From Gammaproteobacteria bacterium (GTDB lineage: Bacteria > Pseudomonadota > Gammaproteobacteria > Pseudomonadales > Azotimanducaceae): a stretch of DNA of 59,367 nucleotides. The notes under the pieces are model-generated. The model was not told the origin of the DNA. It ran no database searches and saw only the letters and a program-made list of their open reading frames with translations. The translations under genes were made by a program, and so were the position numbers. Shown here piece by piece: positions 25,929 to 35,037 of the stretch. The stretch is taken from the NCBI GenBank assembly GCA_012960535.1, contig DUBB01000049.1, positions 1 through 59,367 on the forward strand, read 5' to 3'. Each line of letters starts with the position of its first letter. Positions within the stretch are counted from its first letter, which is position 1.

Positions 25929-26414
25929 ATGAAAAATACAAACCGCGGTAGGTTCAAGTTAATGATAGCGTTAACCCTGTTTACAGCGTCAATAGCCAGT
26001 GCCGATGACAAGTCTGATATTAGAGCAGTCATCCACAAATATATCGATTCTGAATCCTTTGATTTAACAGAACAAACAAAACTCATGGCCAGCGACCGCA
26101 CCTTTATTTCCAACGGGATGAGATACACAAATAACGAAAAATCCATGGCTATACAGACAGCGGGTAACAATGTAATCAAAAAGGCGAACCCTGGCGCAAC
26201 GCGAATCGCGACGGTGGAAGATATTATGGTTCGCGTAAATGGCGACACAGCGGTGACCAGTTTCTACAGGGTCGTCAATACCACGAGCAGTGTGGAAAGT
26301 GTACGCGCCGGTCAAGGTGCAATGAATTCATTTTACCAGACTGGCACGATGGTGCTATTTAAGATTAAGGGTGACTGGAAAATAGTGCATACCCACTTAT
26401 CCCCGACCAAATAA
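25929..26414 (+). CDS. exported NTF2-like protein (paralogue of 13527-14009)
   Basis: 161 residues. The signal peptide (RGRFKLMIALTLFTASIASA) precedes DDKSDIRAVIHKYIDSESF. TKLMASDRTFISNGMRYT and the ending WKIVHTHLSP match the paralogue at 13527-14009; the central TVEDIMVRVNGDTAVTSF block matches TIEGAVVSIHGDVAVASF there. A strong AAGGAAAC ribosome site supports ATG 25929. Periplasmic, unknown role. The two paralogues flank the amine-oxidation genes at either side, which may be chance or a sign of duplication. Confidence 0.75.
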   Translation: MKNTNRGRFKLMIALTLFTASIASADDKSDIRAVIHKYIDSESFDLTEQTKLMASDRTFISNGMRYTNNEKSMAIQTAGNNVIKKANPGATRIATVEDIMVRVNGDTAVTSFYRVVNTTSSVESVRAGQGAMNSFYQTGTMVLFKIKGDWKIVHTHLSPTK

Positions 26415-26653
26415 GCCAGGCACCAAGTATTGAGCAGGACCTGAACAGGATCTGCCCCATGCTGGCACACCCCGGCGTGGCAGAGACATCATAGACCGCG
26501 GCTAACCCCCGGCAGGGAGGCCAACCATGTCTGGGAGAAAATATTCACAGGAGCACAGTTAGGATAGGGTATTGATTTCAGAGGCCGCCGGGAACTTCTG
26601 GAATTGCAGTAAATTCAAAAGGTTTTATTATCCACTCGCCCTTAATTGCCATG

Positions 26654-26959
26654 TCAGGCGATTTTGAAAAATACAATACTAGTGGCTAAAACCAACACCA
26701 CATACGACACAAACTGAATGCCAGCATGACGGTGTTGACGCGCAAGCTTACAGACTGTTTTGTCGGTAACGCTCCGCAAAAGTTTTGAACCTTTAGGGGA
26801 TACGAAAACCAGGGGTATTTTCAGAAACTCAGGAGAACCCAGTTTTTCCCAAATTTCAGGCTCAAGCGTTCTTACCGATTGATAATACCGATATTCAGCA
26901 ACACCTGAGCGCAGCATCAGCGATGCCCAGACTAAAATGAGAATAAAGAAAATTATCAT
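26654..26959 (-). CDS. small two-helix membrane protein, unknown
   Basis: 101 residues. Hydrophobic segments lie at about 1-17 (MIIFFILILVWASLML) and 80-99 (FVSYVVLVLATSIVFF), with a soluble stretch rich in charges between them. A GGAGGCG ribosome site supports ATG 26959. The gene is downstream of, and about 240 bases from, the NTF2-like gene's end on the other strand. It follows no recognised family. The same-strand ferric-reductase-like gene ends 43 bases upstream of its start, so both may be co-transcribed. Confidence 0.6.
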   Translation of the reverse strand: MIIFFILILVWASLMLRSGVAEYRYYQSVRTLEPEIWEKLGSPEFLKIPLVFVSPKGSKLLRSVTDKTVCKLARQHRHAGIQFVSYVVLVLATSIVFFKIA

Positions 26960-27002
26960 ACGCCTCCAAACTACCCGAAACCCATTTTCTTAGCACCCCA
27001 GA

Positions 27003-27596
27003 TCAGGCGCGGCTGTTTTCGATCAATTTTCGGATCCGGTAACCTTCAAGGATGACAAGTATAGCGCCATGTATAAGTGCTGGTATAGCGTTAAAGGCGA
27101 CCAGCAGCCAGTGCAGAAACGTGAATATTGCGGCGACATAGACCAATCTGTGGAGTATTGCCCATCGCTTGCCAAGTCGTCGGACAGACTTAGCATTACT
27201 GGTAATAGCAGGCGGTAGAAATAACAGCAGCGCTAGCCAACCGGTCCACATACCCGGTTCTACAACTTCCTGCAGAAGCCCAGCCAGGGTACCCACTTTG
27301 GCCATGTATGCGACAAGGTGCGGCACAGCATAAACAAAGGTGGCGACGCCAAAGTAGCGTCGATTTCGAAGTAGCCATAGAGTCCAGGCCTTTCCCGGCC
27401 ACGCCAGGCATAAGGGTGTAACGGCCATCGTGATAATCAACAGGCGTGCCGAGAACTCACCCGTTGCATGAAGGTATTCTCCATAATAGATATCCCCAAC
27501 GAGATACTGCATGGTCATAACAGCAAGCGGAATGGCAAGCAGCAACCAGACAACCCAATGCCTATTGCTAATTACTGCGACCCTGTTGATAATCAT
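27003..27596 (-). CDS. ferric-reductase-like (MsrQ/YedZ-type) transmembrane protein
   Basis: 197 residues from ATG 27596, fixed by the strong AGGGAGGA ribosome site; a longer frame to 27944 is spurious. Six hydrophobic helices with heme-ligand-type His residues are visible: YAVPHLVAYM, WAILHRLVYVAAI and FTFLHWLLVA. The pattern R-R-Y-F-G-V ... H-x-x-x-Y-M ... H-R-L-x-Y is typical of the YedZ/ferric-reductase domain, which carries b-type heme electrons across the inner membrane. No MsrP (catalytic molybdoprotein) is nearby. Its divergent partner is a helix-hairpin-helix exported protein with the two starts only ~35 bases apart. Confidence 0.82.
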   Translation of the reverse strand: MIINRVAVISNRHWVVWLLLAIPLAVMTMQYLVGDIYYGEYLHATGEFSARLLIITMAVTPLCLAWPGKAWTLWLLRNRRYFGVATFVYAVPHLVAYMAKVGTLAGLLQEVVEPGMWTGWLALLLFLPPAITSNAKSVRRLGKRWAILHRLVYVAAIFTFLHWLLVAFNAIPALIHGAILVILEGYRIRKLIENSRA

Positions 27597-27630
27597 GTCC
27601 TCCCTGTATTTCTTGAACAAGGTGGCCTTT

Positions 27631-28257
27631 ATGAGACCAATGCAAATTCTAACACTGATGACCCTGACCCTGCTTGCCAGCACTGTGATGGACCAGGTAG
27701 CAGCCAGCAATGTGGCGAATCCAAATCTAGCAGGCCAAACTGACCTGGCGGCGATGCCGGAACTGGATTCGGCGCTGGCGGCAGCCATCGTCGCGTCGCG
27801 TCCTCTAACCAGCACCAATGAACTCGATGCAGTACTGAATGACACACTGACCGCAGAAGACCGGTCTAACCTGCATGTTCGCCTTTTTGTCCCCATCAAC
27901 CTGAATACTGCCAGCAGACAAGAGATCATGCTGGTACCCGGCATTTCTGGTAGGATGGCGCACGAATTCGAGGAGTATCGCCCTTACACTTCCATGGAGC
28001 AGTTCCGACGAGAAATAGGCAAATACGTCGATACTGCAGAGGTGGCCAGATTTGAGCAGTATGTTTTTGTGCCCCTGGGCCTGAACTCGGCAAGCTCGGA
28101 TGATTTTGCCACCATCCCCGGCATCAGCAGAAAGATGGTTCACGAGTTCGAAGAGTATCGACCCTATAGTGATATAAAACAGTTCCGACGTGAAATCGGC
28201 AAATATGTCGACGACAATGAAGTCGCACGACTTGAACGGTATATCACGGTAGATTAA
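27631..28257 (+). CDS. exported protein with two helix-hairpin-helix repeats
   Basis: 208 residues from ATG 27631, preceded by AAGGTGG; earlier in-frame ATGs overlap the divergent gene. Signal peptide: MRPMQILTLMTLTLLASTVM. The mature part carries tandem ComEA-like repeats: INLNTASRQEIMLVPGISG then LGLNSASSDDFATIPGISR, each followed by an H-E-F-E-E-Y-R-P-Y segment and an F-R-R-E-I-G-K-Y-V-D segment. The near-identity of the repeats shows recent duplication. HhH units of this kind often bind DNA, but in this exported context the role is unknown. It is head-to-head with the ferric-reductase-like gene. Confidence 0.78.
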   Translation: MRPMQILTLMTLTLLASTVMDQVAASNVANPNLAGQTDLAAMPELDSALAAAIVASRPLTSTNELDAVLNDTLTAEDRSNLHVRLFVPINLNTASRQEIMLVPGISGRMAHEFEEYRPYTSMEQFRREIGKYVDTAEVARFEQYVFVPLGLNSASSDDFATIPGISRKMVHEFEEYRPYSDIKQFRREIGKYVDDNEVARLERYITVD

Positions 28258-28679
28258 CAATTTTTTTCGGGTCAGGCTGGATTACTTAGCGAGTCTGCTG
28301 CACCTGGCCACCTTCACCCTGGTCCTGTCAACAGCGGTACTCGCTGCGATTGCTGAGCAGCTTAACGACTAAAGACTGGCACCAGGGGAATGATTCCAAC
28401 CTGTTTATTGGCAAGGCGGTAGCCTCTGCCATAACAGCCTCTGCCATAATAGCCTCTGTCACAAACACAGGCCGGGTATATCGCCCCATTGTTGGTCTTG
28501 CAACCACTATCGTTCAATATGCGGTTGTTCCTGGTTAGTAGCAGGAACCGTCTCAGCCTGGTATGCGAAGCCCGCTATACAATGTTCTTTTGGTCTGGAT
28601 ACCAGTGCGCCTGGGTCGATTCCCTGTCGTGGTAATCTGGTTCAATAATCAGCAAGTCAGCACCTTTACAAGCCAGCAA
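28258..28679. other. intergenic region with a tandem repeat
   Basis: About 420 bases between convergent genes. It includes a short hydrophobic open stretch after 28267 (LDYLASLLHLATFTLVLS) without a start codon, and three 15-bp tandem units at 28421-28465. Otherwise nothing is recognised. Confidence 0.4.
28421..28465. repeat. 15-bp tandem repeat, three units
   Basis: AGCCTCTGCCATAAC, AGCCTCTGCCATAAT and AGCCTCTGTCACAAA lie back to back. The first two differ at one base, the third has diverged. Confidence 0.85.
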
Positions 28680-30227
28680 CTACTCTCCGGCCTGCTGTGG
28701 TTGGCTCGAGGGTCTCAGCACCAAGCCCGAACGAATGGTGTTAACCACGCCTGACTCAAATGCAATCTCTCCGTTAACCAGAACCACATCAAAACCATCG
28801 GCGAGCTGAATAGGCGCTGGGTAAGTGGCTCTCGCCCTAACCTGTTCAGGATCGAATATAACGAGGTCTGCCGCCTTGCCTGGTTCTATACTGCCACGAT
28901 CAGTCAGCCCTAGCACAGATGCGGCAAACGAGGTCATCTTTCTAACGGCTTCTTCCAGTAACAACGTATTTCTGGTTACCACGTACTCTTCGATGATTTT
29001 CGCGAAGGTTCCGTGACCCCTGGGATGAAAGCCGGTTGGGCTACCATCGGATGACACTGTGATATTGCTATCCTCCAGCAAGCGAGACTGTAACGCATCA
29101 TCCATAATAAAATAAGCACCGCTTGCACCTTGAGGGCCAATGACATCTATGAGAATTTTTTCGAAAGGCAGGCCTAGCTCCACTTCCAAGTCCGCTAGCG
29201 TCTTACCTGTATAAGGGTCTGTCCCTAATAAAGTCGCAGCGGGGCCGTTCCTCCGGGTAATGCGCTTGACCAGGTACGCTTCCAGCTCTGCTCTTCGATC
29301 ACGTTTGGCAATGGCAAAGTCCTCAGCTGTCTTGGCCCATAGCGGGAACAGCAGGGATAGGCCTGTATAACTGGCAACATAAGGATAGACATCGGCGGTT
29401 ATAGCAATGCCCCCCTGTCGCGCCTGGTCCAATTTTCTCAACAATTCTTCTGCTCGCGCCCTACCCTTGCCGTAAACCGATTTCAAATGGGCGATATGAA
29501 CTCGGGCATATTCACCCTGCTTTAATAACTCATCGATGGATTTTTCGAGTTGATCATCATCTTCGTTGCGCATATGGCTCATGATCAACCGACCGCGTTT
29601 GCCAACCACTTTCGAGAGCGCGAGCAATTCATCCTGCGAGGCATGCAGACCTGGGTTGTACTCAAGGCCGGTGCTCAGTCCGAAACAGGTATCCAATGCA
29701 TTATCCAGCATCTCTAACATACGCTGCAGCTGGTCCGAAGACGGGTCAGGATTGTGCTTTATGCCGGTAAGCTTACGCAATGTGCCGTGGCCAACAAACA
29801 TGGCCAGATTAACGCCGATACCTCTATCCCTCACCTCATCAAGCCAGGCGCCCAGGTTTTCCACTTCCGGACTACTGCCGTCCTGACCCAGCGTAATCGT
29901 TGTAACGCCCTGGGCAAGAAAGTTCTCGAACCCCGGGGTCTCCAGCGGATCACCGTGCGAATGAACATCGATAAAACCTGGGGCAACAATGCGGCCTTGT
30001 GCATCAATCGTATTTGTCACTGAAGCGCTTTGGGCATCCACATCGGTCAGCTGCGCAATGAAGCCGTCCCTGATATAGATATCGGCTGGTCTCGCCGGGT
30101 TGCCTAAGCCGTCGATAACATAGGCGTTGCGAATCCGTGTATCAAATTTCTCCACCGGGTCTGAGCAGGCCACCAACAGCAGCGCGATACAACCTGAAAC
30201 CTGTAACCCGATCAAGGCTTTTTTCAA
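28680..30227 (-). CDS. lipoprotein amidohydrolase, N-acyl-D-amino-acid deacylase-like
   Basis: 515 residues. The start is TTG at 30227, supported by a good AAGGAG ribosome site. A lipoprotein signal is seen: KKALIGLQVSGCIALLLVAC with the lipobox Cys near 21. The amidohydrolase core follows: VAPGFIDVHSHGDPL (H-x-H metal ligands), IAHLKSVYGKG (later His), SSDGSPTGFHPRGHG (Asp ligand), and the C-terminal DLVIFDPEQVRARATYPAP, a hallmark of D-aminoacylase family enzymes. It should release a D-amino acid or related compound from an N-acyl or amide precursor at the cell envelope. No partner genes are adjacent. Confidence 0.85.
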   Translation of the reverse strand: MKKALIGLQVSGCIALLLVACSDPVEKFDTRIRNAYVIDGLGNPARPADIYIRDGFIAQLTDVDAQSASVTNTIDAQGRIVAPGFIDVHSHGDPLETPGFENFLAQGVTTITLGQDGSSPEVENLGAWLDEVRDRGIGVNLAMFVGHGTLRKLTGIKHNPDPSSDQLQRMLEMLDNALDTCFGLSTGLEYNPGLHASQDELLALSKVVGKRGRLIMSHMRNEDDDQLEKSIDELLKQGEYARVHIAHLKSVYGKGRARAEELLRKLDQARQGGIAITADVYPYVASYTGLSLLFPLWAKTAEDFAIAKRDRRAELEAYLVKRITRRNGPAATLLGTDPYTGKTLADLEVELGLPFEKILIDVIGPQGASGAYFIMDDALQSRLLEDSNITVSSDGSPTGFHPRGHGTFAKIIEEYVVTRNTLLLEEAVRKMTSFAASVLGLTDRGSIEPGKAADLVIFDPEQVRARATYPAPIQLADGFDVVLVNGEIAFESGVVNTIRSGLVLRPSSQPQQAGE

Positions 30228-30536
30228 CGTTAACTCCTTAACGATTATCGATTTCTATAAAGGGTCTTTCACTCGCCAGGCAAATGCGTCAGCCCAGTTG
30301 GGAACATCATAATAGCTACCCTTCCAACAAGCCAATAAGCTCCGCAGTCGGCCATGTATAGCGGTGCATACTATCGACCGCACCTGCTCTATGACCCTGA
30401 TCGGCAGAGGCACCCAACGCCTGTAAAGTTTTGAGACAAGCAGGCAGGTCATCACTTTTCAGTTCACGCTATGATCCCGCTTGGGCGATTACCTATTGCA
30501 GATCCGTATGATCTCTTGGGGTAATGACCGATCAAT
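30228..30536. other. intergenic region with a possible relic
   Basis: About 310 bases. On the minus strand, coding-like text (SMHRYTWPTAELIGLLEG) switches frame to SYYDVPNWADAFAWRVKDPL before a stop near 30255, as if the end of a gene had been frameshifted. I do not recognise the family. Confidence 0.3.
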
Positions 30537-31703
30537 TTATTCAGCTGATCCCTGGGCGATCAGTACATCGCTGTATTGTTCAATTTCGTGCTCAGTCCAA
30601 CTCAGCCATTCCGCTAACACCGTGGCATTATGTTCGCCTAAATAAGGCGCACCGGATCGAACCTGAGATTCGAGGTGTCGGTAACGATAAGGCGACTGGG
30701 TGGTTGGACGGGTTCCACCCTGGCGGTTGTCAACGTCGGTAATGGTACCTCTGGACTGAACACACGCCAGTTCACGGATATCGGTTGCTGGCCGAACATC
30801 TCCCCAGGCAATATTCATTCGATCAAGGGCCGAGATCACCGTTTCCCGGGTTTTACAGACCTCACAGAAAAACTGCCGGGTGGCAGCTCTCCTCACGCTG
30901 ATTTTTTCTTCCAGGCTAACCGGTGATGTAGTATCAAGGCCGTCGACGACCCCGCAAATAGTACTGAGCTGGTGCCAGATAAACTTGAATTCACCGGCAA
31001 GCATCAGCAAGCCAGCACTGGTTTCATACACTTCGTTGAGCACACCATGTTTAACCCCTTCCAGCGCGAAATTCATACCGTCGTTGGTCACCACGGTTGC
31101 ATCGACCATGGCCAGGTCAATATGATCCCCCTGGCCGCTGGATTGCCGTGCATACAGCGCAGCAAGGAGCCCGACCAAACCGTGCAGGGAGGCATTGGTA
31201 TCGGCTATGGAAACGCCAATATCAGCCGGGAAGGCCTTGCTGACCATAGCCTGGCGACTCACCAGGCCCGTTTCTGCATGAACTACCGGAGCGTAAGCGG
31301 CTCGACCGCTATCTGGATTGTCGATTCCGAAACCCGAAATTGACAGCATAATCAGGCGTGGATTGATGGCTGACAGCGTGTCGTAATCCAGGCCCAGACG
31401 GCCCATCACATCCGGCCGGAAATTCTCAATTAAAACATCTGTTTCCTGTATGAGCGCTTTCACCAGGCTCGCACCCCTGGCGTTGCGCAGATCAACGGAG
31501 ATATTTCGTTTGCCGGCATTCTGCTGATGGAAGTACCCGGAAATGCCAGCCACTTTAGGGCCCCACATACGCGTGATGTCCCCTTCAGGGGGCTCAAGCT
31601 TCACCACATCAGCACCTAGATCTGACAGCATCCGGCCGGCAAAAGGGCCTGCCAGTACTCGGGACATATCAAGAACTTTTATACTACTGAGCGGATACGC
31701 CAT
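30537..31703 (-). CDS. class III (CaiB/BaiF) CoA-transferase
   Basis: 388 residues from ATG 31703, with GGAGAA upstream; the longer frame to 31826 is not supported. The family start is clear: IKVLDMSRVLAGPFAGRML, then SDLGADVVKLEPPEGDITR. DHIDLAMVDATV (about residues 180-190) holds the region of the catalytic Asp. Such enzymes move CoA from one acyl-CoA to another acid in the cytoplasm, without a ping-pong Glu. It lies upstream of nothing on this strand but downstream of the SDR/acyl-CoA dehydrogenase pair at 32174-34104, and probably activates the substrate for them. The acid is unknown. Confidence 0.88.
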   Translation of the reverse strand: MAYPLSSIKVLDMSRVLAGPFAGRMLSDLGADVVKLEPPEGDITRMWGPKVAGISGYFHQQNAGKRNISVDLRNARGASLVKALIQETDVLIENFRPDVMGRLGLDYDTLSAINPRLIMLSISGFGIDNPDSGRAAYAPVVHAETGLVSRQAMVSKAFPADIGVSIADTNASLHGLVGLLAALYARQSSGQGDHIDLAMVDATVVTNDGMNFALEGVKHGVLNEVYETSAGLLMLAGEFKFIWHQLSTICGVVDGLDTTSPVSLEEKISVRRAATRQFFCEVCKTRETVISALDRMNIAWGDVRPATDIRELACVQSRGTITDVDNRQGGTRPTTQSPYRYRHLESQVRSGAPYLGEHNATVLAEWLSWTEHEIEQYSDVLIAQGSAE

Positions 31704-32173
31704 TCTGTTCTCCAAATCATGATTATTCTCTACAGTCGCATTCAGATAATACGTAATTGTTCGGCAATGATCCATGTGCAGCAAATAGTGCCTAACTCTG
31801 GAACTCCTGCACTTACCCCTGCACATGAGCTTTCTCTGTGCGGGCCTGGCCGAACCTGGAGTCGTTGCGTTAACCCGCCAGACTGACGCGAAAACTCTGT
31901 TTCGGTCACTGGCTAGAACAAGACCAGGACAGCCTCAAAAAAATAAAACAGGCTGGCGAGTATTTCCCGGAAGCCATACCCTAGCTCGTGTTTGTTTCCG
32001 TAGGCGCTTGCAGGCAGGAGATTTTTTGACCTGCTGAGCCAGTTGATTCAAACGGCCGTGATGATTCTGATTTTATCCTTGCTGGCAACTCGCTGCTGTA
32101 GCCTCGCTGCATGGGTTACATGATCGAGGCTGAGCGGCGCTCGTCTTCTGTGCAGCAAGGCCAGCGCTACTAC
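31704..32173. other. intergenic region, nothing recognised
   Basis: About 470 bases between the CoA-transferase start and the SDR stop, all on the minus strand. The length suggests a separate promoter for the CoA-transferase. No coding or structural feature is evident. Confidence 0.35.
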
Positions 32174-32902
32174 CTAAAGCGCGTTCAACCCACCATCAAT
32201 AATGAACTCTGAGCCGGTTGAGTAGGAGCTCTCGTCGCTGGTTAGAAACAATGCCATCCGGGCAACTTCCCTGGCCTGTGCTATGCGGCCCAGCGGTGTT
32301 CTCCTGATAATACCTTCCTTATTGATCGGCACGTCTTCGACCATGGGTGTTTCGATCAGGCCTGGATGAATTGAGTTCACTCGAATCCCTTTCCTCGCCA
32401 GCTCAACCGCCGCGGTCTTGGTCATGCCCGTAACCGCCCACTTGGAAGCGCCATAGGCAAATGAACCGACCGCGGCACGCAGCCCTGCCATTGAAGAGAT
32501 ATTAACGATAGCGCCACCACCTGAATCGGTCATGGGCTCTGCCACGGCCTTCATACCCAGAAAGACACCCAGGGTATTGACTTTCATGACCTGCTGGAAT
32601 TCTTCGCTTGACGTCGTTTTCAGCCTACCGACCCTGAAAATAGCCGCATTATTGACAAGACCGTGTATCGCTCCCGAGGTTGCCATAATTTCAAGGATTA
32701 ATGCCTGCCAGGCAATTTCATCGGTGATATCAAGGTGACGGTATTGAGCACCTAAATCACGGGCCAGTGGTTGCCCCAGATCGTCTAGCACATCGCACAT
32801 CCACACCTCCGCGCCTTCATCTGAAAACAACCTGGCTTCTTCTGCTCCTTGGCCTCTAGCTGCGCCTGTAATCAGGCAGACTTTATGATCCAGCCTGCCC
32901 AT
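32174..32902 (-). CDS. SDR-family NAD(P)-dependent oxidoreductase
   Basis: 242 residues, classical SDR. Cofactor motif: HKVCLITGAARGQGAEEARLF (about 5-25). LVNNAAIF supplies the NNAG-type motif. Catalytic Ser-Tyr-Lys: INISSMAG and SFAYGASKWAV. C-terminal: FIIDGGLNAL. It oxidises a secondary alcohol or reduces a ketone in the pathway encoded by its neighbours. Its ATG overlaps the stop of the acyl-CoA dehydrogenase gene by one base (TAATG), which shows translational coupling. Confidence 0.9.
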   Translation of the reverse strand: MGRLDHKVCLITGAARGQGAEEARLFSDEGAEVWMCDVLDDLGQPLARDLGAQYRHLDITDEIAWQALILEIMATSGAIHGLVNNAAIFRVGRLKTTSSEEFQQVMKVNTLGVFLGMKAVAEPMTDSGGGAIVNISSMAGLRAAVGSFAYGASKWAVTGMTKTAAVELARKGIRVNSIHPGLIETPMVEDVPINKEGIIRRTPLGRIAQAREVARMALFLTSDESSYSTGSEFIIDGGLNAL

Positions 32903-34104
32903 TAACGCAGGCCAAAATCAAAAGTGCTACCGCTACCGTAGGTGCGTAAAATTCTCCTGGCTGTATTCATCACATGAACCTCATCCGCGCCATCATAAAT
33001 TCTGGCGTATCTCGCATGCCGATACATCCGCTCCAGCGGGGTATCTTCAGTAACCCCAAGAGCACCGTGAACCTGGATTGCTCGATCAATGGCGTTATGC
33101 AGCATGGAGGCGCCATAAACCTTAATCAGACCGATTTCGATGCGGGCCTCATCACCCTGGTCAATCTTCTGAGCGGCATGCAGCGTGAGCAGCCTCGAAG
33201 CCTGGATTTCCGCTGCGGTATCAAAGATGAACTTCTGAATCTGTTGATGCTGGCCCAAAGGCTTGCCAAAGGCGACGCGATTATTAGCCCTGTTACACAT
33301 CAGATCGAATGCTCTCTGTGCCTGACCCAGCCAGCGCATGCAATGAAATATCCTGCCTGGCCCAAGACGATCCTGGGCAATCTTGAAGCCCTGGCCGCGC
33401 GGTCCCAGCAGGTTATCCTTGGGAACTCTGACATTGTCATAATCCACCTCATAATGACCATCAGCCTGGCCCATGACTTTTACATCGCGGATAATGTTAT
33501 ATCCCGGAGTATCGGTGGGCACCACGATCATGGAGAAAGCAGAATGGTCTGGGGCGTCAAACTCTGTCCTGACCATTGCCGTCGTGTAAGCCGCATTGCC
33601 TGCGCCCGAGGTAAACCATTTCCGGCCATTAATCACCCACTGATCGCCATCGAGTTCAGCCTTGGTCTGCAGCTGGGTTGGATCAGAACTGGCAACATCC
33701 GGCTCGGTCATGCCAAAACTCGGAAACACCTCTCCGTCAACCAGCGGTTTAAGATACGCATCACGCCACTTATCACTGGCATAACGATGCAGCATGATCG
33801 AGTCCTGGAGCGAATGTGTCCCCAATGCCACAGTTGCTATTTCAGAACGCCCGACCACCTCATTGACGAACACGTAGTCCATAAAAGGCAGCCCACCACC
33901 GCCAATTTCTTCCGGGTGTCCCAGCGCCCATAACCCCGCATCCTTGGCTTTCTGCATCAGGTCCTTCATTAACTGACCACGACGAGAACTCACTTTGTCT
34001 TCAAGCAATTCACTTTCAATGGGATAAATTTCATTTTCAATAAAAGACAGGACTTTCTGTCTAATGGGTTCAACATGTTCTGGTATCGATAGACTCAGCA
34101 TCAT
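32902..34104 (-). CDS. acyl-CoA dehydrogenase
   Basis: 400 residues. The fold is complete: N-terminal helical domain, beta domain with FGMTEPDVASSDP (about 133-145) and WVINGRKWFTSGAG, and C-terminal helical domain ending RIYDGADEVHVMNTARRIL, where the acidic residues around DGADE occupy the catalytic/FAD-binding E-G-T-x-E position. It introduces an alpha,beta double bond into an acyl-CoA and passes electrons to ETF. It is translationally coupled to the SDR at 32174-32902. A second, unrelated-subtype acyl-CoA dehydrogenase is at 53217-54392. Confidence 0.9.
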   Translation of the reverse strand: MMLSLSIPEHVEPIRQKVLSFIENEIYPIESELLEDKVSSRRGQLMKDLMQKAKDAGLWALGHPEEIGGGGLPFMDYVFVNEVVGRSEIATVALGTHSLQDSIMLHRYASDKWRDAYLKPLVDGEVFPSFGMTEPDVASSDPTQLQTKAELDGDQWVINGRKWFTSGAGNAAYTTAMVRTEFDAPDHSAFSMIVVPTDTPGYNIIRDVKVMGQADGHYEVDYDNVRVPKDNLLGPRGQGFKIAQDRLGPGRIFHCMRWLGQAQRAFDLMCNRANNRVAFGKPLGQHQQIQKFIFDTAAEIQASRLLTLHAAQKIDQGDEARIEIGLIKVYGASMLHNAIDRAIQVHGALGVTEDTPLERMYRHARYARIYDGADEVHVMNTARRILRTYGSGSTFDFGLR

Positions 34105-34290
34105 CTTCTCCTAAGCGCTTGCTTTTATTTTTGTTCACTTACTGCTAGATCCAGCATAATCCCGTCGCTGTGAAAAAGCACTCTCCTATCACTTCCTTCT
34201 GGACTATAACAGCTTGCCTGACACCAGCAAGGAACTGCAGCTTCGACCAAGATCGTTATCGACCCTGACTAATAGCGGTCGCTGCCAGGG

Positions 34291-35037
34291 TTAACAACCA
34301 CAAAATAGCTGACCTCCTTTATTTAGCGCTGCGCAATCTAGTTTTCTGGCTGCTGCATAGCAGAAGTACTTATCCTTTGCTATTGATATTGAAGATGCGT
34401 TTTTAACCACAAAACTTTCTGGATCTGCGCCTTCAACAATAAACCTCCCCCAGTAAACATAGCGCTTATCTTTGGCATAGGAGGCAGAAAGAACTACCAG
34501 GGAATCAATATCACGGATGGGAACTTTTTCGCCCATATAAAAATAACAATTACTGTCTCTGGCTCTGAAAGGCTTGATTATTTCAAATGACGCCCTATCA
34601 CACACATCGAGCTTAATGGCCGTATAGTAATAGTCTGACTTATCCTTTGCCCAGCTATCTCCTAAATACGCAAAAGTATCGGAATCTGAGCCCATGAGCA
34701 TAAGGCCGTCAAAATACGCATGGCTTTTATCTACGGCATAAAATTCATTGAGAAACCTGAAACTATCTGGATCGGCCTTTTCGATAACCTGATTACCTCT
34801 ATAAACTGCGTTCTGATCTCTACCGTAATGCGCCCTTAATTGTTCGAACGTTTCAGGGTCTGCACCCACCACTGGGCTGAGCGCATACTGCCCGGACAGG
34901 GGTTGCCAGTACACATAATTAACTGCATTTTCTTGCACTCGGTAGTGCGCCGCTGTTACCGCTACCTGCTGAAAAACGGCGGCGCAGGCAGTCAACAAAA
35001 CTGTACACAGTAAAAAGATCAACCGCTTCATGTTCAT
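34291..35037 (-). CDS. DKNYY-family lipoprotein
   Basis: 248 residues from ATG 35037 (MNMKRLIF); a TTG 18 bases earlier is the only extension. Lipoprotein signal: MKRLIFLLCTVLLTAC with the lipobox L-T-A-C. The mature part has tandem repeats of the DKNYY type: units of about 30-40 residues in which Y-(A/G)-x-D-K-x-x-x-Y-Y/F follows D-P-x-(S/T)-F. Examples: FYAVDKSHAYFDG, SWAKDKSDYYYTA, SYAKDKRYVYWG. DKNYY proteins are probably anchored in the outer membrane; the function is unknown. It appears to be a stand-alone gene. Confidence 0.8.
   Translation of the reverse strand: MNMKRLIFLLCTVLLTACAAVFQQVAVTAAHYRVQENAVNYVYWQPLSGQYALSPVVGADPETFEQLRAHYGRDQNAVYRGNQVIEKADPDSFRFLNEFYAVDKSHAYFDGLMLMGSDSDTFAYLGDSWAKDKSDYYYTAIKLDVCDRASFEIIKPFRARDSNCYFYMGEKVPIRDIDSLVVLSASYAKDKRYVYWGRFIVEGADPESFVVKNASSISIAKDKYFCYAAARKLDCAALNKGGQLFCGC

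Noticed and set aside
32974..33933. 319-codon plus-strand frame opposite the acyl-CoA dehydrogenase
   Set aside because: Antisense shadow; no ribosome site or protein motif.
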